Assembly (NCBI RefSeq): GCF_937770335.1
Contig: NZ_CALJHY010000004.1
Span: forward strand, 62,001-126,000
Direction of reading: 5' to 3'
Source of the DNA: an uncultured Glaciecola sp.
Lineage (GTDB): Bacteria > Pseudomonadota > Gammaproteobacteria > Enterobacterales > Alteromonadaceae
Length of the DNA: 64,000 nt
A program made the position numbers and the translations under genes. The notes below the pieces were generated by a model that was not told where the DNA came from, searched no databases, and saw nothing but the letters and a program-made list of their open reading frames with translations. Shown one piece after another: positions 56,369 through 64,000 of this stretch. The number at the start of each line of letters is the position of its first letter. Position 1 is the stretch's first letter.

Positions 56369-56428
56369 AATCGAAAGCCTTAAATTTCAAATCGAAAGAT
56401 ATTATAAGAAATAAATTTCGATTTGCAA
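56367..56428. promoter_or_regulatory. inverted-repeat operator upstream of the DeoR-family gene
   Basis: CAAATCGAAA (56388-56397) and TTTCGATTTG (56416-56425) are perfect reverse complements, and AAAATCGAAAG (56367-56377) is a third, direct-oriented half-site overlapping the start codon. TCGAAA-rich half-sites resemble those bound by GlpR/DeoR-type proteins. Confidence 0.65.
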
Positions 56429-56454
56429 GTTTTAAGACTATTTAATAATCTATA

Positions 56455-57813
56455 TTATTTTTTCTTCGGGCGTTCCCACCCGGCAATAACTCGCTGCTTA
56501 CTTCTCGCAATAGCGAGATCTTCAGCATTTACGTCTTTGGTGACGACTGATCCCGCGCCTATTGTGGCATTTTGTCCAATGCTAACTGGCGCTACAAGAG
56601 AGCTGTTACTGCCTACAAATACGCCATCAGCAATAATGGTTTTAAATTTATTAATGCCATCATAATTACAGGTAATGGTGCCTGCACCTACGTTCACGCC
56701 TTTTCCAATTTGTGCATCGCCAATATAAGTCAAATGATTCACTTTTGAACCTTCACCAATAATAGATTTTTTCACCTCACAGAAATTACCTACTTTGGCG
56801 CCCTTATGGAGGTCAGCACCAGGGCGAAGTCGCGCATATGGGCCCACATTACAGTTTTGCGCAACAACAGCATCTTCAACCAACGAAAACGCTTCAATGC
56901 GAGTACCGTCTCCAATTTTACAATTTTTGAATACGCAGTTGGGACCAATAACCACATTGTCACCAATCTCAACGTTGCCTTCAAAAATGGCATTTATGTC
57001 GATACTCACGTCTTGTCCAATCGTTAATTTACCTCGAACATCAATGCGGCGCGGATCAGCTAAACTAACACCTGCCGTCATTAGCGCTTCAGCATTGCGA
57101 AATTGATAGGCTGATTCCAGAGATGATAACTGAACACGATTATTTACGCCCTCAACTTCACGCTCCCAAACAGGATGTGCTGCACGAATAGTTTTACCCT
57201 CTTTGGCCGCCATTTCTATAACATCGGTAAGGTAGTACTCACCTTGCGCGTTGTTGTTAGACAATTTGCCCAACCAACGTTTTAAGTCTTTGCCAGACAT
57301 CAGCATCATGCCTGTATTTATTTCAGTAATGTCGCGTTGAGCATCGCTCGCATCTTTGTGCTCAACAATAGCTGTAATGTTGTCACCTTCTCGAATAATG
57401 CGCCCCATACCAGTTGGGTCATCTAAATGAACAGTTAGCAGTGCCAAATCGGCTTGTGATTTAGTGTCAACCAAGCGTTGAAGTGTTTCACTACTGATGA
57501 GTGGCGCATCACCCACTAGGATCATTACATCTTCATCATCTTGAATATATGAAGTCGCTTGCTGAACCGCGTGACCGGTGCCTAATTGTTCTGCTTGTAA
57601 ACACCAATTTACATTATGGTGAGCGAGCGCTTTTTCGAGTAAATCTGCGCCATGGCCATATACAAGGTTAATGCTGCCGCAATCCAGTTCTTTTGCTGCC
57701 TCAATAATATGTTCTACCATTGGCTTGCCCGCAATAGGATGCAATACTTTAGGTAGCGACGACTTCATTCTTGTTCCTTTGCCTGCGGCAAGGATAATAA
57801 CGCTCAATGACAT
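56455..57813 (-). CDS. glmU: bifunctional UDP-GlcNAc pyrophosphorylase / glucosamine-1-P acetyltransferase
   Basis: 452 residues. N-terminal uridyltransferase with [18 protein letters not shown], then a left-handed beta-helix acetyltransferase ([27 protein letters not shown]). It catalyses the last two steps to UDP-N-acetylglucosamine. The DeoR-family gene and glmS follow on the same strand. In many relatives glmU lies next to the atp operon; that is not present in this window. Confidence 0.98.
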   Translation of the reverse strand: MSLSVIILAAGKGTRMKSSLPKVLHPIAGKPMVEHIIEAAKELDCGSINLVYGHGADLLEKALAHHNVNWCLQAEQLGTGHAVQQATSYIQDDEDVMILVGDAPLISSETLQRLVDTKSQADLALLTVHLDDPTGMGRIIREGDNITAIVEHKDASDAQRDITEINTGMMLMSGKDLKRWLGKLSNNNAQGEYYLTDVIEMAAKEGKTIRAAHPVWEREVEGVNNRVQLSSLESAYQFRNAEALMTAGVSLADPRRIDVRGKLTIGQDVSIDINAIFEGNVEIGDNVVIGPNCVFKNCKIGDGTRIEAFSLVEDAVVAQNCNVGPYARLRPGADLHKGAKVGNFCEVKKSIIGEGSKVNHLTYIGDAQIGKGVNVGAGTITCNYDGINKFKTIIADGVFVGSNSSLVAPVSIGQNATIGAGSVVTKDVNAEDLAIARSKQRVIAGWERPKKK

Positions 57814-58206
57814 AGATATTTCCTTTCTAATTAGATCTATAGTGTAACTAACTGAAAACGGCTTGTCAGTAGACTTTGGGGACTATTCGCTTGCTATGTG
57901 TGATAAATTTTAGGATGTTAATTGATACTAATTTCAGAAGTTTTTTCGTGCACTTTATCGCAGTATCTCGTTTTTGTTTGCGCTTGTTGTCGTCTCCATC
58001 GTTCCCCTAATTAATTTCAGTGTGACCCAAATATTTGCCACTATTCAAATGAATGTGAGGAACAACAAGAAGCCCTGAATCTCTGAGCCTGCAAGGAAGA
58101 ACGAAGCGAAGTAGGTAGTTTTTTTCTGTTACTATGCGCCTGACAGCTGCAGTATATAATCTAAAAAATAGACTGTTTGAATAAAACTCAGCATTTTTGA
58201 AGCACG
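57814..58206. other. intergenic region upstream of glmU
   Basis: 393 bp lying between the DMT exporter and glmU, both transcribed leftward. No gene recognised. It should hold the glmU promoter. Confidence 0.35.
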
Positions 58207-59088
58207 CTATACACTTTTTTTTATGCGCAATCGCTTCAAAATACCTGTCGTAATCATCACTCCAATAATAATTAAACTACCACCGACCATAGCATACGTT
58301 GAAAGCACCTCGCCCAGCACAACCATGCCCCACAAAATACCAAACATAGGGACTAAGTAACCCACAGTCATCGCTTGTGACGCCCCTACTTTCGCGATTA
58401 GGTCAAAGTACATAATGTAGGCAACGCCGGTGCAAACGACAGCAAGTATCAAAGCCGCACCCCAAGTGCTCGCATCTGGATTAACTTCAGGCCATGCGTA
58501 TAAAGCGAAAGGAAAAAGTAATAAAGCAGCAAACACCTGACTTCCTGCGGCTATCGCAAAAGGTTTTACACCACTTAAGTGTTTTTTCATAAAGCAGGCC
58601 GCAATGCCGTAACAACATGTTGCGCCTAGTGCAGTTAACACCGGCAATAACGTAACTGGGCTGGCAGAGTGGGTGTCTTGACTAATAACCACAACGCCTA
58701 AAAAGCCAAGAAAAGTCCCTATAACGCCATGTATACCGATGCGATCCTGTAAATAAAAGTAAGCTATAACAGCCCCAAACATTGGCGCAGTTGCATTTAA
58801 TATAGCGGTTAATCCAGCATCTAAATGAAGGCTTGTGTAGGCAAATAAGCAAAATGGAATAGCAGTGTTGACGGCTCCAACAAAGAATAGTTTTACCCAA
58901 TTTCGAGATAAGTCAGCCCATTGGCGGGTAAAATAAACCACCGGTAGCAGAAATAACGCCGCTAACGTAGCGCGCACTTCAACCAGCGCAAATACGCCGA
59001 AAGCTGTGACTGTCGACTTCATTAGCATAAATGAAGCCCCCCAAATTGCGCCTAAAACCAATAATTTAATTAAGTGAGAAGTTTTCAA
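58207..59088 (-). CDS. EamA/DMT-family inner-membrane transporter
   Basis: 293 residues with ten hydrophobic segments in two repeated EamA halves (LLVLGAIWGASFMLMKS at the start, GYLVPMFGILWGMVVLGE in the second half). Members export amino acids or other metabolites; the substrate cannot be told. Ogt begins 27 bp beyond its start on the same strand, so they may be co-transcribed. Confidence 0.9.
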   Translation of the reverse strand: MKTSHLIKLLVLGAIWGASFMLMKSTVTAFGVFALVEVRATLAALFLLPVVYFTRQWADLSRNWVKLFFVGAVNTAIPFCLFAYTSLHLDAGLTAILNATAPMFGAVIAYFYLQDRIGIHGVIGTFLGFLGVVVISQDTHSASPVTLLPVLTALGATCCYGIAACFMKKHLSGVKPFAIAAGSQVFAALLLFPFALYAWPEVNPDASTWGAALILAVVCTGVAYIMYFDLIAKVGASQAMTVGYLVPMFGILWGMVVLGEVLSTYAMVGGSLIIIGVMITTGILKRLRIKKSV

Positions 59089-59115
59089 TATCGACCTTTT
59101 ATTTTAATGACCCTG

Positions 59116-59598
59116 CTATGATTCAAGTGCAAGTAAATAACTTTTACGCTCCAAGCCACTGGCATATCCAGTTAATTTACCATTTGTTCCAATAATACGA
59201 TGGCAAGGAATAACAATAGGGATTGGATTTTTTCCATTCGCGGCGCCCACAGCTCGACACGCATTCTTGTTACCCACCGCTAATGCAATGTCCAGATAAC
59301 TCGCGGTTGACCCGAAAGGAATATTCTGTAGCGCTTGCCACACTGTTTTCTGAAAATCGGTGCCATCTGGAGCAAGTGGCAAATCAAAATTTTCGCGTTG
59401 GTTGGCAATGTATTCTGATAATTGTTTGGCTGCAAGCTTTGATATTTTATTTTCATTAGCGTGTGGATGGCTATCGGTAAAATCGATAGCTTTCACTGCG
59501 TTATCGTTTGCAAAAACAGTTAAAAAACCATGCGGTGTTGTGACAATACTTTTGTACAAATGAGAATACTGTGAGTAACGCACCGATTGTGTATGCAT
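59116..59598 (-). CDS. ogt: methylated-DNA-[protein]-cysteine S-methyltransferase
   Basis: 160 residues. The acceptor motif is IPCHRIIG with Cys132, followed by GLERKSYLL; upstream is GSTASYLDIA with the helix-turn-helix. It irreversibly transfers the alkyl group from O6-alkylguanine to itself. Length fits Ogt rather than the bifunctional Ada. Confidence 0.95.
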   Translation of the reverse strand: MHTQSVRYSQYSHLYKSIVTTPHGFLTVFANDNAVKAIDFTDSHPHANENKISKLAAKQLSEYIANQRENFDLPLAPDGTDFQKTVWQALQNIPFGSTASYLDIALAVGNKNACRAVGAANGKNPIPIVIPCHRIIGTNGKLTGYASGLERKSYLLALES

Positions 59599-59886
59599 AT
59601 TAACTTACCTTGTCGATTTTAGTGTTTAGTTTGCCACTAGATAAATTCCAAAGGCTCAATGTCAGGTAACTGCGCCATGATATCAACGACCTTGATTATT
59701 TGCGTTAGAAGTCAATACTTCACAAGATTATGATCTGTAGTTTACCGTGTATGTGAATTAAAACACGCTGTTTTCGGAACAAGTCATAACTTCACTAACG
59801 TGAATTGGTCATAAATCAAACTTAGGTTGAATTCACAGGGGTAATTAGCCGATAATGCTTCTTTGATAATAAAAAAGTGATCTAGC

Positions 59887-61050
59887 TTGCAACTCTCTAA
59901 ACCTTTCATTGCCTTAACAGCGCTAATTCTGCTTCTTTCATTCCCCGTTTATGCTGACACTTGGGTGGATGATTTTGCGAATGACCTGAAGGCTACCGCG
60001 AAGAAAAAGAAACTGCCAGGCTTAGCATTTGTTATGGTCGCTCCAAATCAGCCTGCGCGATTTGAGTTCTATGGAAAGACAGAAAAGTCCGGCTCATTAA
60101 TTGATAAAGAGACGGTGTTTAGATTAGCCTCGGTTTCAAAAACATTCACCGCTGTATTTATGGCGCAACAAGTAAAAGAGAAAAAGCTTAATTGGCAAAA
60201 CTCGTTACAAGAATTACTGCCTGACTATAAGTTTGATAATTACATTGATACGCCAATTTTATTACAACACCTTATCGGCCAGTCTACTGGATTTATACCC
60301 AACGCTTACGACAATTTAATTGAAGCTAATTACAAACTGCCACGCGTATTACAACATTTAGAAAAACTAGATTCCTTATGTAAACCCGGTATTTGCTACA
60401 CATATCAGAATACATTTTTTGGTGTACTTGAAGAGTATTATCGCCAGCAAAAAACGACCTTTGCAGACGAGATAACGAATAGCATCATCATACCGTTGAA
60501 AATGCCAACAGCAAGCGTTGGGAAAAAAGCGCTGATGGCATCCAAAAAATGGGCAAAGCCTCATGCGGCGATCGATAAAAACAAGTGGGTGAGCGTTAGA
60601 GTTAAGGATAATTATTACAAATACTCTCCCGCGGCTGGTGTTAACGCAAGTGCTGCAGATATGGAAATTTGGTTGAAGGCGATGCTCTTGGAATATCCTG
60701 ACATTGTTGATAAAAACATGATTGAGACGCTCACAAAACCTCGAGTAAAAACGAAACGTGAAATGTATCGTCGCGAATGGCGAAATCAGCTTACGGATGC
60801 ACATTACGGTTTAGGCTGGCGTATTTATAACGTCGATAACATCGAGATTATTTATCATGGTGGCTGGGTTCAAGGTTACCGTGCCGATGTTGCATTCTCA
60901 CCCCAATTGGGCGTGGGTTATGCGTTATTAATGAATGCAGAATCTAATTCAATCAATAAGCTAACAGCAACATTTTGGAAGCAACAAATAGAGGCGCATA
61001 AGTTAGCTGTGTTAGCAGACGGTAAGAAGGTAAGTACCAGCAGCTATTAA
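59887..61050 (+). CDS. class-C beta-lactamase-like serine hydrolase
   Basis: 387 residues with a signal peptide (ending PVYA). The active-site SVSK has Ser82 and Lys85, the YQN motif follows in YTYQN, and YHGGW supplies the HxG equivalent of the KTG box. Such proteins are penicillin-binding-protein-like esterases or peptidases and are not necessarily resistance enzymes. The start is a TTG, the only plausible one giving a clean leader; the ribosome site is weak. Confidence 0.88.
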   Translation: MQLSKPFIALTALILLLSFPVYADTWVDDFANDLKATAKKKKLPGLAFVMVAPNQPARFEFYGKTEKSGSLIDKETVFRLASVSKTFTAVFMAQQVKEKKLNWQNSLQELLPDYKFDNYIDTPILLQHLIGQSTGFIPNAYDNLIEANYKLPRVLQHLEKLDSLCKPGICYTYQNTFFGVLEEYYRQQKTTFADEITNSIIIPLKMPTASVGKKALMASKKWAKPHAAIDKNKWVSVRVKDNYYKYSPAAGVNASAADMEIWLKAMLLEYPDIVDKNMIETLTKPRVKTKREMYRREWRNQLTDAHYGLGWRIYNVDNIEIIYHGGWVQGYRADVAFSPQLGVGYALLMNAESNSINKLTATFWKQQIEAHKLAVLADGKKVSTSSY

Positions 61051-61091
61051 CCTATCGTAAACTGCTCGCGCGAGTGTGTTGTGAACGTTCG

Positions 61092-61161
61092 TTTGATGTT
61101 TGATGTTTGATGTTTGATGTTTGATGTTTGATGTTTGATGTTTGATGTTTGATGTTTGATG
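61092..61161. repeat. ten tandem TTTGATG heptamers
   Basis: Ten uninterrupted copies of TTTGATG, then a degenerate TTGAATAG. It lies between the hydrolase stop and the speA terminator region and is outside any gene. Confidence 0.95.
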
Positions 61162-61174
61162 TTGAATAGTTTAA

Positions 61175-61207
61175 AGACAAGAGCTCAAAAGATAATAGCT
61201 CTTGTCT
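61175..61207. terminator. hairpin between the hydrolase and speA, possible bidirectional terminator
   Basis: AGACAAGAGCT and AGCTCTTGTCT form a perfect 11-bp stem with an 11-nt loop, between two convergent genes. It lacks a good T-tract on either side. Confidence 0.5.
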
Positions 61208-61215
61208 CACATTTA

Positions 61216-63141
61216 TTAAGAGGTTTTTAGGTAAGTATAACCCTTCAAACAGTTCTCATAAAAGTCCGTCCACTTAACACCTTCACGTGGGGGAATCTGT
61301 CCGTTAGCAACTTCTTTGTCAATCTGGCGTTTAACATCAACTGCCATTGCACCAGGGTTATATTGCATTATTGTCAATACATCTTGCACCGATGAACCCG
61401 CTACAAATTCTTCAATGTAAAAATCTTCAGGGTCATCATCGTCACTGAAAATATGCACTTCATTTACACGACCAAACAAGTTATGCATATCGCCCATAAC
61501 ATCTTGATATGCACCCGTTAAGAACAAGCCTAAATACGCTTTCTGACCTGGCTCTAGGGATGCAATCGGCATAATATTTTGCAATTGACGGTCAACAATA
61601 AACTGATCAATTTTACCATCGCTATCGCAAGTAATATCAACTAAAGAACAGTTAATATCTGGGCGCTTGTCCATTCCGGTTAACGGCACAACAGGCAGTA
61701 ACTGATCGATAGCCCATGTATCAGCGGCTGATTGGAAAATTGAAAAATTACATAAGTATTGCGATGACAAAGAAAAATCTAAATGCTGAAGGCCTTCTGG
61801 CACAAATTCCACATCACGATAAAGCACTTGCAAGCGACGCATTATCTGCCAATACAACGTTTCTATTTTGCCAAGCTCTTCCAATGATACAACACGCAAT
61901 TTAAACGCACTAACAGCTTGTTCTTTCCATTCACAAGCATCGTTATAGACTTCTTGAAGGTTTTGATCTGCAGTCAAAAAATGCAGCAATTCACGCATAT
62001 TCTTTAATATTACATGTTCGCCTTCGGTCATCGAGGTATCTAACACTGCGCCATCGGCTTTAATTTCACCAACAATTTCAGTAACAACACAACTATGATG
62101 AGCCGTGATTGCGCGACCACTCTCAGTAACTAAATTAGGGTGTGGAACACCTTCAAGATCACAGACTTCTTTCATGCCATAAACAACATCTGCAACGTAT
62201 TCGTTAAGACTGTAATTACGCGACGAATCGTTAGTTGATTTACTTCCATCATAATCGATACCTAAACCACCGCCAACGTCGACATACTCGAGGGCAAAAC
62301 CCATTTTATGCAGTTCAGTGTAAATACGTGCACTTTCGTTCACTGCGTCTTTAATTGCGCGAATGTCGGTTAACTGACTACCGATATGAAAATGCAGTAA
62401 TTTAAGGGTGTGGCCCATACCTTCTTTTTCCAGAAGCTTAGCGGCGTTAATGATTTCAGGGATAGTAAGTCCAAACTTAGCCCTATCACCACTCGAACCT
62501 TGCCACTTACCTTTACCTAATGCTGACATCTTTGAACGTAAACCAATGATAGGTTCAATATTCAATTCTTTTGATATTCTGATTAATAAGTGTAGTTCAG
62601 AGAATTTCTCGATAACCACAACCACTTTTCGGCCTAACTTTCTGCCTAATAAAGATAATCGAATGAATTCTTCATCTTTATAACCATTTAAGATAGTTAG
62701 TGAGTTAGCGTTAGTATTGTATGCTAGTACCGCGAGTAGTTCAGCTTTTGAACCTGCTTCGAGCCCATAATCATAGGGTGCACCAGCGTCAACAATTTCT
62801 TCAACCACTTCTCGCGTTTGGTTAACTTTAATTGGATAAACACCGTTATATCTGCCTTGATATTTAGCATCGGCTATAACTTGATTAAAGCACTCATTGA
62901 TACCCACAACCTGCGAGCGCAAAATATCGTGAAATCGAATAACCACAGGAAACTGAATCCCTTCCAAAGTAATTTCATCAATCACCGACTTGAAGTCGAT
63001 CTTTATATTTGCATTTTTAGGATCAGGAGAAACTTGGATATTGCCATTTTCACCTATCTTAAAGTAGCCGCCACCCCAGCTAGATACGCCGTAAACGCGC
63101 TCAGCGTCTTCAATAGACCATTCAACATTATTTGTCGTCAT
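61216..63141 (-). CDS. speA: biosynthetic arginine decarboxylase
   Basis: 641 residues. PLP lysine region YPIKVNQTREVVEEI near residue 100, then LKLLHFHIGSQL, the PLP phosphate-binding GGGLGIDYDG and the C-terminal TDFYENCLKGYTYL. It makes agmatine, the first step to putrescine. Length and domain layout fit the SpeA class. The ATG is about 280 bp from the divergent regulator gene. Confidence 0.97.
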   Translation of the reverse strand: MTTNNVEWSIEDAERVYGVSSWGGGYFKIGENGNIQVSPDPKNANIKIDFKSVIDEITLEGIQFPVVIRFHDILRSQVVGINECFNQVIADAKYQGRYNGVYPIKVNQTREVVEEIVDAGAPYDYGLEAGSKAELLAVLAYNTNANSLTILNGYKDEEFIRLSLLGRKLGRKVVVVIEKFSELHLLIRISKELNIEPIIGLRSKMSALGKGKWQGSSGDRAKFGLTIPEIINAAKLLEKEGMGHTLKLLHFHIGSQLTDIRAIKDAVNESARIYTELHKMGFALEYVDVGGGLGIDYDGSKSTNDSSRNYSLNEYVADVVYGMKEVCDLEGVPHPNLVTESGRAITAHHSCVVTEIVGEIKADGAVLDTSMTEGEHVILKNMRELLHFLTADQNLQEVYNDACEWKEQAVSAFKLRVVSLEELGKIETLYWQIMRRLQVLYRDVEFVPEGLQHLDFSLSSQYLCNFSIFQSAADTWAIDQLLPVVPLTGMDKRPDINCSLVDITCDSDGKIDQFIVDRQLQNIMPIASLEPGQKAYLGLFLTGAYQDVMGDMHNLFGRVNEVHIFSDDDDPEDFYIEEFVAGSSVQDVLTIMQYNPGAMAVDVKRQIDKEVANGQIPPREGVKWTDFYENCLKGYTYLKTS

Positions 63142-63421
63142 AACAGCGCAACCCCATCAAAATCACAATAAACACAAAGAAATCCATATCCCCAAAACAG
63201 ATAGGCCGCGTATTATAATGAAGTTTAGCTGTGTTACTAATTTTTTTGTGTTTTTTACCGTTTTTTTGTTTGTAATAGGTGAATATTTAAATGTAAATTA
63301 ATTGTACAATTATGCTATGTTTATAAATCAAACTTAATAACGCTGGCTAGCTAATGGCATCGAGGTAATTGTTTGTGGTCATTACCCAACTTAGCATAGC
63401 CAATTTGATCTGAGTATTAGT

Positions 63422-64000
63422 ATGGGCAATGCATTGAATAAAGAAGACAGCCTTCAGAAAACTAACTGTAGAGTGTTGGTTATTGACGACAGCCAGATAG
63501 AATTAACAGTCTATCTTAATGGCCTTGGTAAAGAGTTTGACGTCTCATTTTCAGTAGACACTCGCACTGCTTGGGAGTTACTTCACAGTGCACCGCTTCC
63601 TGACGCCATTATACTCGATATAATGATGCCCAACGAAGACGGTTTGCAACTTTGCAACCGAATAAAAGAAACTCAATTCATTCAAGATGTTCCTATCATC
63701 TTTGTTTCGTCGTTAACGGAGCCATCATTAAAAGCACAGGCCTTTGAGCTTGGTGGCGCTGACTTTATAATAAAACCGCCAGTGATGAGCGAGCTTATTG
63801 CCCGCCTTCGCAGGCATATCGCCCTGTATCGTAAAACCAAAAAATTGGAATCACTGATTTTTATTGATCCGCTAACCCATTTACCCAACGCAGCTAGATT
63901 TGAAGAAGTATTAGCAATTGAATGGGCTCGTAGCGCAAGATATTGGCATCACTTAACGCTATTAACAATACGCATAGACAGTCTTGATACGATCCGCAAA
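63422..64000 (+). CDS. response regulator with GGDEF domain (3' end outside window)
   Basis: 193 codons are visible. An N-terminal receiver (about 15-125) has D22-D23, phospho-acceptor Asp66 in ILDIMMP, Ser96 and Lys118 in IIKPP. After a short linker, LIFIDPLTHLPNAARFEEV begins a GGDEF domain that is cut by the window edge before the GGDEF motif. It should be a phosphorylation-controlled diguanylate cyclase, though activity cannot be judged. The cognate kinase is not in the window. Confidence 0.85.
   Translation, partial: MGNALNKEDSLQKTNCRVLVIDDSQIELTVYLNGLGKEFDVSFSVDTRTAWELLHSAPLPDAIILDIMMPNEDGLQLCNRIKETQFIQDVPIIFVSSLTEPSLKAQAFELGGADFIIKPPVMSELIARLRRHIALYRKTKKLESLIFIDPLTHLPNAARFEEVLAIEWARSARYWHHLTLLTIRIDSLDTIRK

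Noticed and set aside
59887-61050. True AmpC beta-lactamase
   Set aside because: It has the SxxK and YxN boxes but HGG instead of KTG and no AmpC-specific context; better described as a beta-lactamase-like hydrolase.

Overview
The window looks like chromosomal DNA of a free-living, probably marine gammaproteobacterium of the Alteromonadales type. The basis is moderate AT-richness, the gene set (PolB, SpeA, a GlmU / DeoR-family / GlmS block, an EndA-like secreted nuclease, a large Asp-box propeller protein) and the many multidomain c-di-GMP proteins. The order-level assignment is inference from gene content. No rRNA, tRNA, CRISPR array, complete insertion sequence or phage was recognised.

Layout. 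1-5 kb is accessory: a cut-off membrane or secreted protein, a Cys-rich protein, a stand-alone EAL protein with a small partner, a decayed gene, an odd winged-helix regulator behind 10-bp direct repeats, then a SEC-C mini-protein with a sulfotransferase-like gene, and Fpr. 5.8-14.3 kb is a minus-strand signalling cluster: CheB-CheR-PAS fusion, two PAS-GGDEF-EAL proteins, a coiled-coil protein and a PilZ protein. 14.4-22 kb holds an AEC transporter, a PepSY membrane protein, a sortilin-like propeller protein and a multidomain extracellular nuclease preceded by an attenuator-like terminator. 22.3-31.2 kb has an acyl-CoA synthetase, a third PAS-GGDEF-EAL protein with a nearly perfect 105-bp tandem repeat, a pseudouridine synthase, a tiny DUF1289 gene, a GreA/B-like factor and a secreted solenoid protein with a Tyr/Asp repeat tail. 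31.8-35 kb is loosely packed and partly decayed (2OG oxygenase, DUF4382 lipoprotein with a stop in its signal peptide, SnoaL-like fragments, VOC protein).

35.6-49.3 kb: polB, then a likely heavy-metal resistance operon (BlaI-type repressor, M56 membrane protease, CzcCBA efflux pump, HupE-like protein, two small membrane or secreted proteins) and an S9 peptidase. 49.4-53.4 kb: a DsbA-like protein, an Old Yellow Enzyme and a divergent LysR regulator, bracketed by a short direct repeat. 53.6-57.8 kb: glmU, a DeoR-family regulator with a clear inverted-repeat operator, and glmS (amino-sugar / UDP-GlcNAc synthesis). The end carries a DMT exporter, Ogt, a class-C beta-lactamase-like hydrolase, speA and the start of a response regulator-GGDEF protein.

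The recurring theme is c-di-GMP: five proteins with GGDEF and/or EAL domains plus one PilZ protein in 64 kb. The most system-like parts are the CheBR/GGDEF-EAL/coiled-coil/PilZ cluster and the metal pump apparently controlled by a BlaI/M56 pair instead of a two-component system.
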